This document shows, in pieces, positions 9,987-18,804 of a stretch of DNA of 64,000 nucleotides. Source of the DNA: Desulfurococcales archaeon (lineage in GTDB: Archaea > Thermoproteota > Thermoprotei_A > Sulfolobales > NBVN01). Location: positions 84,199-148,198 of the forward strand of contig WAKQ01000017.1 of the NCBI GenBank assembly GCA_015523295.1. The letters run 5' to 3'. The notes under the pieces are model-generated. The model was not told the origin of the DNA, did no database searches, and saw nothing but the letters and a program-made list of their open reading frames with translations. The position numbers and the translations under genes were made by a program. The stretch's first letter is position 1, and every line of letters starts with the position of its first letter.

Positions 9987-11349
9987 TGAACAGGTCTTCA
10001 TACTCTTTCATCATTCCTGCGCTTGTTTTAGTATCTACGAATAACGCGGCAGCTTCCTCAACATCTGTAACGTCAACTACCTCATGGCCATGTCTGGCCG
10101 CAATAATTGCTGCTGGCCTTAATATTTGAGTTGCATAGCGCAGACTGCGTGAGACTCCTAAATCTGCCAGTTTTTCAAGGGCCTCTGAAGTTAGCTTTAT
10201 TTCCTCTTCAACTGACCTTATCCTAATAATTTCTTTTATCTCATCCCTATTATAGGGCCTAACAGGTATAAGCAACAGCCTATCGAGAAGATCAAGGGGT
10301 ATTCCATGAGGTGACTCGATATCCGTTCCCCTTATCCTGGTTACACCTCTGTTGGTTGCTAGAATTAATATAGGAGAGAACTCTGACTCGAGAACCCTCG
10401 TTAAGAATGAAAAAGACTCCAGGTCAAGTAAGTGAGCGTCATCAATGAATAACACGCCTGGGACTATCTCAGCTTTTCCCTCATCCACCCATTTCTTAAC
10501 CTGCGAGTTAACAGACTTTCTTATGTCCTCATCAATCTCTCTCTCAAATTCGACACCAAAGAGGCCGGTTAGAGAAAACCGCTGACTAGCTGCATAAACA
10601 TCTAGGTCATTAAATGAGAATACGTGAACTATTTCTTTCTCCTTCTTCACAGAACCTGAAGGTTTCTCAGACTCGACCTTCCAAGGCTCTATATCATAAT
10701 ATTTCGCCCTCTCTATACCCTTAACTCTTCCAACTTTATGAACGATACCTGTCTCAGCATCAATCCATATGTGATCCCCTCGTTTCACCCTCAACTGGGT
10801 CAACTGTTGTGTGACCTCCTCACCCACTGTTAGAGTTAAGGAATCATCCTTTGTCTCTAAAGTTATACGTGCTTCCCTAGGCACTTTAACGTAGGGGTTC
10901 AACGGATGCCTAACGTATCCGATCTTAATACTTGAAACAACGCCTTCGTAAACAAGTCTTTTCTCCCTGACACGGACACCCATAGCCTTACGTACAGCTC
11001 TCATTAAAACCTCAGTCTTTTTAGCTTCAGTTGAGTATACTTCAGCACCATCCATAGATACAAAGGGGGTGTCCTCTCCTAGCTCCCTAGCAATTGCAAC
11101 AGCTAGTGCTGTCTTACCGGTGCCAGGGGGTCCTACCAATAGAATTCCCTTTCCAGTCATCTTACCTTCCTTAATCATTTCTACTACTATACCTGCTGCC
11201 TTCCTAGCTTCTAGCTGACCTACTAATCCATCAGCTATGCGTTCAGGCTCTCCTTTCTCGTTAAGACCTAAACCTTTTATATGACTATGAAGCGTGAGAA
11301 GATATTCAGCCTCCTTCCTCAATGGCTTGATCTCCCTGATCTCAGCCAT
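9979..11349 (-). CDS. TIP49/RuvB-like AAA+ ATPase (RuvBL)
   Basis: Archaeal relative of eukaryotic RUVBL1/2 (Pontin/Reptin), a hexameric AAA+ ATPase used in chromatin and RNP assembly complexes. 456 residues from ATG 11349; a longer frame to 11481 adds 44 residues without family similarity and overlaps the divergent gene. Walker A GPPGTGKT is at 73-80, the family insert (domain II) fills the middle, and Walker B reads LFIDDAHLLD where family members usually have LFIDEVHMLD. Sensor and arginine-finger region follows in ILATNRG and PLDLLDRLL. Confidence 0.93.
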   Translation of the reverse strand: MAEIREIKPLRKEAEYLLTLHSHIKGLGLNEKGEPERIADGLVGQLEARKAAGIVVEMIKEGKMTGKGILLVGPPGTGKTALAVAIARELGEDTPFVSMDGAEVYSTEAKKTEVLMRAVRKAMGVRVREKRLVYEGVVSSIKIGYVRHPLNPYVKVPREARITLETKDDSLTLTVGEEVTQQLTQLRVKRGDHIWIDAETGIVHKVGRVKGIERAKYYDIEPWKVESEKPSGSVKKEKEIVHVFSFNDLDVYAASQRFSLTGLFGVEFEREIDEDIRKSVNSQVKKWVDEGKAEIVPGVLFIDDAHLLDLESFSFLTRVLESEFSPILILATNRGVTRIRGTDIESPHGIPLDLLDRLLLIPVRPYNRDEIKEIIRIRSVEEEIKLTSEALEKLADLGVSRSLRYATQILRPAAIIAARHGHEVVDVTDVEEAAALFVDTKTSAGMMKEYEDLFIK

Positions 11350-11453
11350 ACAAATCCCCCATAAGATCAAGAAGTACAAAGAAAAAATTGATTGCTTTGA
11401 AGAATTAGGGAACACTTTAAAGATTGGGTGTGAATAAACTAAAGGTGTGTTAG

Positions 11454-11936
11454 TTGTCACAGAAAGGAAGTGGTAAGTCATCAGGTAAAGAGCTGAGGAT
11501 AGTGACCAAGAAAGTAGTGTCTGAGGACCTCGTAAAGAAAGACGCTAAAAAAATGAAATTGTTGAAAATCATAAACGAACTTAATCAGATCTCGGAAAGA
11601 TCACTTACTAAGTTATTATACTTATTGAAAAATGAGAAAAACATTGATCTAGGTTATAAATTCGTAATGCTTGGAGATACCCCAAGCAGCCGGGAAGTAG
11701 CTGAAGACCTAAGGATCCTCCTTTACTTAGGCCTTTTAGAAACTGATCCTATCACAAGACGATTAAGACTTACCTCAAACGGCAAGGAGTTCCTTGATAA
11801 TAACCCTGTGGAAAGCCCTGAGATAGAAGAACTGCTTAAAGCTTTAGATGAGTTAAAGCCAAAAATTGAGGCAGAAGAGAGCACAGCCGAGCTGGTGTTA
11901 GGGAGAAGACGCCGGAGAAGAGGGAGAAGACGGTAG
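11454..11936 (+). CDS. Winged-helix-like protein with Arg-rich tail
   Basis: 160 residues, not assigned to a named family. The middle (residues 35-118) looks like a winged-helix fold: helix LLKIINELNQI, helix SLTKLLYLL, then AEDLRILLYLGLLETDP and a wing strand RRLRLTSNGKEF. The N-terminus is Lys/Ser-rich and the last ten residues are nearly all arginine, a likely nucleic-acid-binding tail. Start TTG 11454 is supported by GGTG eight bases upstream. It is divergent from TIP49, so a chromatin or RNA-related role is possible but unproven. Confidence 0.6.
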   Translation: MSQKGSGKSSGKELRIVTKKVVSEDLVKKDAKKMKLLKIINELNQISERSLTKLLYLLKNEKNIDLGYKFVMLGDTPSSREVAEDLRILLYLGLLETDPITRRLRLTSNGKEFLDNNPVESPEIEELLKALDELKPKIEAEESTAELVLGRRRRRRGRRR

Positions 11937-11945
11937 TACCCGGCC

Positions 11946-12347
11946 TCATTCTTTTGTAGGGTCGTAAACAGTAAGCAATTTCCTGATGAGTTCTGGGTAT
12001 GCATCTCTGTATCTCATAATAAATTCGGATTCCCGCTGCCTTACTCTGGGATGCTTCCTTCTCTTATCAGGATACATCAAAGGAATTCCATCTATTATAG
12101 GATACCATCTACCACACTTTGGACATACGAGAACCCCGGCCTTGACATCAGTCTTTATGCACTCATCGCAAGGAGGCTTATCCTTGAGGTCTTTAATGAA
12201 GACTCTGAGATACCCGCAGTAGTAATCGCAGAACGGCTTATCGATATTGAACTTTCTATCAATACTTACTTTTTCGAATACATGTAGTTCTAAGGGGAAA
12301 TGCTTACACATAGGGCAAGCCAGTAGATTAAGCAATGCATACCTCAT
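11946..12347 (-). CDS. trm112: Trm112 family protein
   Basis: Small zinc-containing partner that activates and stabilises several methyltransferases for tRNA, rRNA and translation factors. 133 residues with the insertion typical of longer Trm112 proteins: N-terminal NLLACPMCKHFPLELHV, Cys residues in PPCDECIK, and the C-terminal zinc/insert-closing strand LVCPKCGRWYPIIDGIPLM. The start overlaps the stop of the upstream phosphohexomutase by 4 bp, so the two are translationally coupled. Confidence 0.88.
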   Translation of the reverse strand: MRYALLNLLACPMCKHFPLELHVFEKVSIDRKFNIDKPFCDYYCGYLRVFIKDLKDKPPCDECIKTDVKAGVLVCPKCGRWYPIIDGIPLMYPDKRRKHPRVRQRESEFIMRYRDAYPELIRKLLTVYDPTKE

Positions 12348-13723
12348 TTCAACACCTGATCCAGTATAGACTTCAAGAGATTAAGTAGTTTCTCAGCTTC
12401 CACCTTGCTGGAGGACTCAACAAATATTCTTAATACGGGCTCAGTACCAGAAGGCCTGACAAGGAACCAGTAACTCTTACCAATAACTTTCACACCATCA
12501 ACACTTATTATTCTATCACTATAGAATTTTTCTTTAAGTACATCATATAGTTCACTCAGCTTTTCCCTTGACTTCAAGGGGATCTTTGTCTTTATAAGAT
12601 ATCTATGTGGAAGACCGTTTACGGCATCACTTAAACGGACTTTCTCCTTCGCTAGGAACTCAAGCATTAAGGCAAGGGCCATAGCTCCGTCTCTCACATA
12701 CTGATGCGGAGGATACATAAAACCACCATTTTCTTCAAAACCTGCCATAGCACCTAACTTAACCATCTCCCTTGCTATGACAACGCTACCTACTTTAGTC
12801 CATATGACCTCCACTCCATACCCTTTCAAAACATCCTCGACTATTGTAGAAGAGGACACCGCCGTTATTATCCTTCGAGGTGTATTATCTTTCCTATTAG
12901 TTAGGATATGCTTGCACAGCAAAACAGCGCTTCTATCACCGGGTATCACTCTCCCTATATCATCAACGAAGATCGCCCTATCAGCATCACCATCGTGTGC
13001 AACACCTATGTGTGAGTTTGAGGATTTAACTGCATTTGAAAGCTGCACAAGGGATTCAGGTGTAGGTTCTGGAGGTCTATTAGGGATGTGAGAAATTTCA
13101 GTGTTTAAAGTCATTACTTTAGCCCCTAACTCCCTCAACATCTTAGGTGTAGTTAGGGATCCCACATTATTCGCACCGTCAACTACAACCTTAAACCCAG
13201 AGGCTCTTATTAGTTCTTTGTCCACCATATTCACCACGGAAGTAATATAGAAGTCCAAAACGTCATCCACTCTCTTAACGTCATATCCTAGCTCAATCCA
13301 TGGGGGTCTATGCGATCTTCCTTCATGGAAATATCTTTCTATCTCCTCCTCAACCTTTCTAGGGGCTTCAATACCGTCGCCTAGTATCACCTTAAGTCCG
13401 CTATACTCTGGAGGATTATGCGATGCAGTTATCATCACACCTCCATCAAAACCCTTCTCCTTTATATAGTACTGCAAGGCAGGTGTTGGTACTAAGCCAG
13501 CGTCAAAAACCCTAACACCTTCAGAAAGAAGCGTGCCCACTACTATATGATGTATAAAGTAGCTCCCTGCTCGGGCATCCCTACCAATCAACAATTTTGA
13601 ACTCTTACCGAAGTAATAGCCTATGGCTCCCGCCAATCTAGTGATAAATTCTGATGTTAAAGCAGAGTTTGTAACCCCCCTAACGCCATCAGTACCGAAA
13701 AGCCTGCTACCCCTGGATAACAT
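12344..13723 (-). CDS. glmM: Phosphoglucosamine/phosphomannomutase
   Basis: Alpha-D-phosphohexomutase that moves phosphate between C6 and C1 of hexose phosphates, giving activated sugars for glycan and UDP-GlcNAc synthesis. 459 residues with all four active-site loops: TASHNPP with phosphoserine 101, the metal loop HDGDADRAIF, the sugar loop GFEENGGF and the phosphate loop RPSGTEPVLRIF. The N-terminal LFGTDGVRG is of GlmM type, but archaeal members often accept several sugars, so substrate is uncertain. Followed directly by trm112. Confidence 0.9.
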   Translation of the reverse strand: MLSRGSRLFGTDGVRGVTNSALTSEFITRLAGAIGYYFGKSSKLLIGRDARAGSYFIHHIVVGTLLSEGVRVFDAGLVPTPALQYYIKEKGFDGGVMITASHNPPEYSGLKVILGDGIEAPRKVEEEIERYFHEGRSHRPPWIELGYDVKRVDDVLDFYITSVVNMVDKELIRASGFKVVVDGANNVGSLTTPKMLRELGAKVMTLNTEISHIPNRPPEPTPESLVQLSNAVKSSNSHIGVAHDGDADRAIFVDDIGRVIPGDRSAVLLCKHILTNRKDNTPRRIITAVSSSTIVEDVLKGYGVEVIWTKVGSVVIAREMVKLGAMAGFEENGGFMYPPHQYVRDGAMALALMLEFLAKEKVRLSDAVNGLPHRYLIKTKIPLKSREKLSELYDVLKEKFYSDRIISVDGVKVIGKSYWFLVRPSGTEPVLRIFVESSSKVEAEKLLNLLKSILDQVLK

Positions 13724-13828
13724 CTTGAATTACCACCACATTTGCAATTCTATTAGCGAGTTGCCAACTATATAATTTAATTTTATAGAAGTGGCGAGGG
13801 TAATTAAGAGGAGATGCGGTGATGAACC

Positions 13829-14884
13829 ATTAAAGTATGGCTTGATTCATTGACCTCTAAGCAGAGCACGTTACTTGGCACGATAGCTAAAGAATTAATT
13901 AAGCAAGGGTATAAGGTTTTAGTTACATGCAGGGAGTATGAATTTACCGTAGGAGCGTTAAAACGACTTGGAATAGATCCCAAGGTTGTGGGAAAATATT
14001 CAGAGGGTGGCCCCTTTGATAAGGTATTAGCAGACGTAGAAAGAATGAAAGAGCTACTTCCCATTGTTAATGAGGAAAAACCTAATATCCTTATCTCCTA
14101 CCCTAACCCCTCTGCTGCTAGGTTAGCCTTTGGACTTGGGTTTAAGTATATTGCAATGACTGACTCCCCTCACGCCGTCATCCCCAGCCGTTTATCCTTG
14201 CCATTGGCGGACTATATAGTGTACCCCAACTGTATCCCTAGAGGCGAAATAGAAAAATACTCCTACCAGCCAACCTGTTTAGTTCCTTATGAGGGAGTAG
14301 ATGAAGTTACGTGGATAGTTAGAAATAGACCATCACTTAAGTACATTAAGGATATACTGAGCCTCCCTCCATGGAGATATATCGTTATAAGGCCGCATGA
14401 ATCACATGCAACCTATTACAGGAACACAAAGCTTAGAATTAACCTCATGAAGCTGATAAAGGAAGTAACCAAAGAAGGTTATACAGCAGTTTTACTTCCA
14501 AGATATCAGGAACACATCCTAATAGCTAAAGAGCTCTTCAATAGAGGTATCAACCTAAAACTCATCACGGGAATGTATGATGGGGTAAGCCTAACGTATT
14601 ATGCCAGAGCTGTTATAACTGGAGGTTCTACACTAGCAAGGGAAGCTGCCCTTCTAATGACAACAGGAATAACATACTTTCCTTATAGGCTTTACGTGAA
14701 CGACTTCGTAAAAAGCAAAGGTTATCCACTATATAAGGTCACTGAACTTCAAGAGATTATCAATATCCTGAAGACTTCAAGGCCTAGGAAACCTCATTAC
14801 GACGACCTTGTCGCTAAGCTTAAAAAAGATTTCAAAGATCCTTTAGAAGTAATAGGCACCATCCTGAGAAATCTTAACGGGTAG
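13829..14884 (+). CDS. DUF354 (COG1817) glycosyltransferase-like protein, apparent ATT start
   Basis: Protein of the DUF354 family, which has a glycosyltransferase-B-like fold; its substrate is not known. The first usual start codon is TTG 13850, but the frame stays open upstream to a TGA, and the seven codons before TTG read ATT-KVWLDS, which together with LTSKQSTLLG matches the family N-terminus (usually M-K-V-W-I-D). A GGTGAT ribosome site lies five bases before the ATT at 13829. I therefore call ATT as the initiation codon, giving 351 residues; TTG 13850 would remove the first beta strand. The next gene begins 5 bp after the stop. Confidence 0.8.
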   Translation: MKVWLDSLTSKQSTLLGTIAKELIKQGYKVLVTCREYEFTVGALKRLGIDPKVVGKYSEGGPFDKVLADVERMKELLPIVNEEKPNILISYPNPSAARLAFGLGFKYIAMTDSPHAVIPSRLSLPLADYIVYPNCIPRGEIEKYSYQPTCLVPYEGVDEVTWIVRNRPSLKYIKDILSLPPWRYIVIRPHESHATYYRNTKLRINLMKLIKEVTKEGYTAVLLPRYQEHILIAKELFNRGINLKLITGMYDGVSLTYYARAVITGGSTLAREAALLMTTGITYFPYRLYVNDFVKSKGYPLYKVTELQEIINILKTSRPRKPHYDDLVAKLKKDFKDPLEVIGTILRNLNG

Positions 14885-14889
14885 ATAAA

Positions 14890-15729
14890 GTGAAGGCCTA
14901 TTATAGTGTGCTACTTAGGGATCTCAATAAAGACAGTAAAACTCTTGAAGCTATTGAGGATGCAGGCTTTGACGGAGTAGAGGTAAGCCTTGAATATCCT
15001 ATTTGCTATAAGGAATCTATTGACGGGGTGGCTATAGAAAGATTGAAGGAGGAGGGCCTTCTATACTCGTTCCATATGCCGTGGAGGGACTTCGCTCTTG
15101 CGTCACCGATAGAATCTATCCGTGAAGCGTCACTCTCAGAATTTATGAGATGTTGCAGACTTATAAGTAGGTTTAACCCCACTCACTTGGTTTTACATGT
15201 ATCAACCAATCAATCCTATTGCGGGTTCAACTATAGGGAATGTATAGAAGCAGGAAGAAAATCGTTAGAAAAAATCGACGCGTGGTGTAGGTCTAGGGAC
15301 TTGGAAGCTCTAGTGGAGACTGTTCCTGATAGGTGCTGCAGTGGTGAAGATCAATTACCATACCTTATAAATAACCTCAGCCGTATCTACGTATGTCTCG
15401 ACTTACCCCATATCTTAGAAAAAAGACTTAAGAGAGTAGGAGCCCTCTACGATTATCCTAACATAATAAGGGACCAAGCTCCAATAGTTCTTGAAAGGCT
15501 GAGATTATTACATATACATAAATTAGGGATTGATAAAAATACAGGGTTATTAGTAGATCACATAATGCCTGAGGAACACGAGTTAAATGAGATTCTTAAC
15601 ATGCTAGAAGAACTTAACCTAGTATATAAAATTAAAGCAGTAGTTTTCGAGGTTTTCCACCCTAGAAGGGTCAGGGAAAATATGAAAAAATTAAAGCGCT
15701 TGGTTAGAAGGGTCCATGAAATTGAATAA
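14890..15729 (+). CDS. Xylose-isomerase-like TIM barrel protein
   Basis: 279 residues of the sugar phosphate isomerase/epimerase and AP endonuclease 2 superfamily (PF01261). Visible strands fit the barrel: AGFDGVEVSLE, LYSFHMPW, THLVLHVS, EALVETVP, IYVCLDLPH, RLLHIHKLG and KAVVFEVFHP, with metal-site-like His, Glu and Asp residues in these strands. The exact reaction cannot be told. It starts at GTG 14890, just after the DUF354 gene, and its last 14 bp overlap RNase HII, so the three form an operon. Confidence 0.75.
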   Translation: MKAYYSVLLRDLNKDSKTLEAIEDAGFDGVEVSLEYPICYKESIDGVAIERLKEEGLLYSFHMPWRDFALASPIESIREASLSEFMRCCRLISRFNPTHLVLHVSTNQSYCGFNYRECIEAGRKSLEKIDAWCRSRDLEALVETVPDRCCSGEDQLPYLINNLSRIYVCLDLPHILEKRLKRVGALYDYPNIIRDQAPIVLERLRLLHIHKLGIDKNTGLLVDHIMPEEHELNEILNMLEELNLVYKIKAVVFEVFHPRRVRENMKKLKRLVRRVHEIE

Positions 15730-16441
15730 TGAAAAATTAAGGAAGAATGAAAGCCTCATCCTTGGCATTGATGAGGCAGGTCGTGGACCGGTTATCGGCG
15801 ATATGTTTATAGCGGGTGTGTTGACCAGGAAAGAAAACATTCCTCTGCTGAAATCCCTAGGTGTAAAGGATAGCAAGAGGCTCACACCTAAGATGAGGTG
15901 CCGTCTTACTCATCAAATAATCCAGCTCTCTGAAATGATCTTAGTTGTGAGATGCACTCCGCAAGATATTGACATTAGAAACCTAACGTATCTCTTCACT
16001 GATGCGATAACTAGGATTGTAAGGCATGTTCTATCACAAAAGTCTTGCCTTTTAAAGGAGATCTACGTTGATGCTGTCTCGAGCGTTAAAGTTCGACATG
16101 CCCTCTCTAGCGTGCTTCCAAGTAATGTAAAACTCATTTACGAACCGAAAGCTGATGCTAAATATGTTATCGTAGGTGCAGCATCCATAATTGCAAAATA
16201 CTTAAGAGACAAACACATAGAGTATCTGAGAAAAGTATATGGCGACTTTGGAAGCGGCTACCCCTCAGATCCTAAGACATTATCTTGGCTAAGAGGGTTT
16301 GTTGAGAAAGAGCTCCCTCCCATAGTGAGAAAGACTTGGAAAACTCTCGAAAGAATTGGAATTCCAGCCAAGGAGAAAGAAGGAGCTGAGAAGAACCCAC
16401 ATAATCTACTAGGTAAAAAGATTAGAAAACCCCACAACTAA
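15716..16441 (+). CDS. rnhB: Ribonuclease HII
   Basis: Removes RNA from RNA/DNA hybrids and single ribonucleotides from DNA. 241 residues. The active-site motif GIDEAGRGPVIGD gives Asp 19 and Glu 20; the third acidic residue is in EIYVDAVSS and the fourth in the EPKADAKYVIVGAASIIAK block, which is diagnostic of HII. The tail (EKEGAEKNPHNLLGKKIRK) is charged. The gene overlaps the upstream TIM-barrel gene by 14 bp. Confidence 0.95.
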   Translation: MKLNNEKLRKNESLILGIDEAGRGPVIGDMFIAGVLTRKENIPLLKSLGVKDSKRLTPKMRCRLTHQIIQLSEMILVVRCTPQDIDIRNLTYLFTDAITRIVRHVLSQKSCLLKEIYVDAVSSVKVRHALSSVLPSNVKLIYEPKADAKYVIVGAASIIAKYLRDKHIEYLRKVYGDFGSGYPSDPKTLSWLRGFVEKELPPIVRKTWKTLERIGIPAKEKEGAEKNPHNLLGKKIRKPHN

Positions 16442-16482
16442 ATTAGGTGTTAAACATTTTTTCTTACAGGTGCATAGTGTAG

Positions 16483-17679
16483 ATGCCTACGAACTTACCT
16501 CCGGAGGCCCGGGCAAAATGGGCTAAGTACTTAGATGCTAGAACTCCTGAAGAAAAACTGAGGGCCCTTGAAGAGTACCTCTCTACAATACCTAAACATA
16601 AAGGAACTGAAAACCTGAGGGCTTGGGTAAGGCGAAAGATCGCTGACCTGAAGGAGGAGATCGAGGAACGTAAAGCAAGAAGGAGCGGCTCAGGTGCTCC
16701 TTCGTTCTTCATTGAAAAGGAAGGAGCGGCTCAAATAGTTATATTAGGCATGCCCAACTCAGGGAAAAGCGCACTCCTCAGAGCGCTCACTAATGCAAAA
16801 CCTCATGTGAGCAATATACCGTTTACAACTAAGCACCCCATCCCAGGAATGATGTATTATGAAGATATCCAACTCCAATTGGTAGAAGCTCCAGCAATAG
16901 TTGAGGGTATGAGGAGAGGTTCTATATGGTGGGGTTCAAGAGTTCTGGGATTAGCAAGAAACGCTGATGCTCTCTTAATAGTTCTAGATTCTCGAAATGA
17001 CCCCCTATCTCAAGCACGGATAATAGTTCAGGAACTTAAGGAGGGGGGAGTGGAGATAGTAAAGCCTCGAGGAGAGGTTGTGATATTAAGGAGTAAAGCA
17101 GTTCACGGAATAAAAGTGATAACTCTAGGAAAGCTTATAGATTGTACAGTAGAAGATGTAAGAAAACTGCTCTCCAGCTACGGTGTCTTTAACGCTGAAG
17201 TTAAGATTTTTGGCGAGGTGTCTCTAGACGATATAGAGGCCTCTATCTTCGAACGCAAAATATTCAAGCCGGCCATTGTACTTCTAAACAAATCAGAAAA
17301 ACTAGAAAACGAGATAATAGCCGAATATATAGGGAAAATAAAGAAGTTCTTCCCTAGCTCTCCAATAATGCCTGTGTCTTCCCTAACCAGGGAAAACCTT
17401 GACAAAATACCCAAACTCTTATTTGATAATCTTGGAATTATAAGGGTATATACAAAAGAACCTAATGAGTCTTCGCCCTCTGATAAGCCTTTAATACTTA
17501 AAAAGGGTGCAATAGTCGCAGATGCCATCAAGAAGATTAGGGAGGATTATCTGAAGTTCTTCAAATATGCAAAAATATGGGGACCTTCTGCTAAATATCC
17601 GGGGGAGAGAGTAGGTCTTGATCATCAACTCCAAGATGGAGACATAATTGAAGTTAGGACAAAGATAAAGGGAATCTAA
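16483..17679 (+). CDS. DRG/OBG-family GTPase with TGS domain
   Basis: 398 residues. A helical N-terminal region precedes the G domain with G1 GMPNSGKS (89-96), G2 around FTTKHPIPG and a G3 region VEAPAIVEG where DxxG is replaced. The C-terminal TGS domain ends in LQDGDIIEVRTK. Family members (DRG1/2 in eukaryotes) act on ribosomes. Two guanine-recognition features differ from the norm: the G3 Asp-Xaa-Xaa-Gly is EAPA here and NKxD reads NKSE, so GTP use should not be assumed. Start ATG 16483. Confidence 0.85.
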   Translation: MPTNLPPEARAKWAKYLDARTPEEKLRALEEYLSTIPKHKGTENLRAWVRRKIADLKEEIEERKARRSGSGAPSFFIEKEGAAQIVILGMPNSGKSALLRALTNAKPHVSNIPFTTKHPIPGMMYYEDIQLQLVEAPAIVEGMRRGSIWWGSRVLGLARNADALLIVLDSRNDPLSQARIIVQELKEGGVEIVKPRGEVVILRSKAVHGIKVITLGKLIDCTVEDVRKLLSSYGVFNAEVKIFGEVSLDDIEASIFERKIFKPAIVLLNKSEKLENEIIAEYIGKIKKFFPSSPIMPVSSLTRENLDKIPKLLFDNLGIIRVYTKEPNESSPSDKPLILKKGAIVADAIKKIREDYLKFFKYAKIWGPSAKYPGERVGLDHQLQDGDIIEVRTKIKGI

Positions 17680-17689
17680 GGTGGAATAG

Positions 17690-18517
17690 GTGGCCAGAAA
17701 GAAATCGAAGAATAAAGAAGGGAAAAGCAGTAGAAAGAAGAAAAGCATCAATATAGATTCCTGGATAGATAAATACATTATGGACTTCGTAAGCCTGATT
17801 GGGTTAGATATTTTAGGTCTAGGAAAGAAGGCCTATAAAGAGCTTCTCTCGGATATCATGATTGAGTTATATGGTTCCCTAACTTCATATACTAATGTTA
17901 AAACCTTAGCAAAAAGATATCTACGTAATCGACGGTTACTCGATGAAGTCATAGCGTCAAGGCTTGCCATGACGCTCGACAAATTTACAGAAGAGCAGCT
18001 TGAGTTTATAGTATATAACATAAGTGACAGTGTCCTTAACTTGGCACCTAAGATATACGAAGAAATCAAAAGGCTAGGACGTAATGATCTTGCTACCTTG
18101 TTAAGGGTTAAATGGGCAAATGCCTGGCTTAAAATAAAGAAAACTTCTTTACCTCTCGAATGTCCAAAATGTGGTTTTAATGCAGTAATGCCTGACCTTA
18201 CATGTTTAGTTTGTAACTCAGTGCTTAAAGAGAGCGAAGTAAAACAGCATGCCAACTTCCTCTCAAGTTTCAAAATGTTCATAGATGACCTCCAATGCGA
18301 GGATCTAAAAAGGCTACTAAATTACGACTATGTATTGATGAACGGAGCTGGCATTAAGCTTCCTTGGGAGAGAAAAGAGCCGATCGATGTGGAAATATTT
18401 CTCTCAGACGTAGAAAAGAAACTACTTAAGGAAGAATACAAACTGAGATGTGAGCAGATGGATAATGCAGATCACCAACAACGTGGAGTATGTGAAGAGC
18501 ACCATCTACAGCAATAA
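17690..18517 (+). CDS. Zinc-ribbon hypothetical protein
   Basis: 275 residues, no named family recognised. The N-terminal 20 residues are almost all Lys, Ser and Arg. A long helical region follows, then one zinc ribbon near 163-184 (CPKCGF...CLVCNS), and another helical part. The GTG start 17690 has AAGGTGG upstream. The gene follows the DRG-like GTPase by 10 bp and overlaps the next gene by about 50-68 bp, so all three are probably one transcript; RNA or ribosome binding would fit the basic N-terminus but is inference. Confidence 0.6.
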   Translation: MARKKSKNKEGKSSRKKKSINIDSWIDKYIMDFVSLIGLDILGLGKKAYKELLSDIMIELYGSLTSYTNVKTLAKRYLRNRRLLDEVIASRLAMTLDKFTEEQLEFIVYNISDSVLNLAPKIYEEIKRLGRNDLATLLRVKWANAWLKIKKTSLPLECPKCGFNAVMPDLTCLVCNSVLKESEVKQHANFLSSFKMFIDDLQCEDLKRLLNYDYVLMNGAGIKLPWERKEPIDVEIFLSDVEKKLLKEEYKLRCEQMDNADHQQRGVCEEHHLQQ

Positions 18518-18791
18518 GATAGTTCTCGTAGCAATTACTACTCAGAACCCAGCATATTACAAACTTCTAACCCGGTTAACTGAAAAGCTTGAGAAAGCGT
18601 TCAAAGGCAAACTAGTGGCAGTAACATTAAAGATAGATGGAGATGCCACTCAAGAAGCAGCTGTAGTTCTCTATATTGATGGAGAAGAGGTTCTTAGACA
18701 GAACTTGTTTTTAATGGATTTAAAGAAGGATGAGGAACTCTTAAAATGGAGTATAAGGGAACTTCTTACAGAGTATAAATTGAATATGTAG
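18450..18791 (+). CDS. Hypothetical protein, possible thioredoxin-like fold
   Basis: 98-113 residues depending on start (GTG 18450 or ATG 18495 region by codon inspection; GTG kept). The pattern strand KIVLVAITT, helix, strand KLVAVTLKIDGD, strand AAVVLYIDGEEV resembles a thioredoxin fold, but there is no CxxC. It overlaps the end of the upstream zinc-ribbon gene in another frame and ends just before a convergent alkyltransferase gene. Function unknown. Confidence 0.5.
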   Translation: MSRWIMQITNNVEYVKSTIYSNKIVLVAITTQNPAYYKLLTRLTEKLEKAFKGKLVAVTLKIDGDATQEAAVVLYIDGEEVLRQNLFLMDLKKDEELLKWSIRELLTEYKLNM

Positions 18792-18804
18792 GGTCAATAT
18801 TCGA

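Noticed and set aside
11350..11481. 44-residue N-terminal extension of TIP49
   Set aside because: It lacks family similarity, overlaps the divergent gene, and the ATG at 11349 gives the usual N-terminus.
13819..13826. GTGATGA as a C box
   Set aside because: No D box follows at a fitting distance; the bases serve better as the GGTGAT ribosome site of the DUF354 gene.
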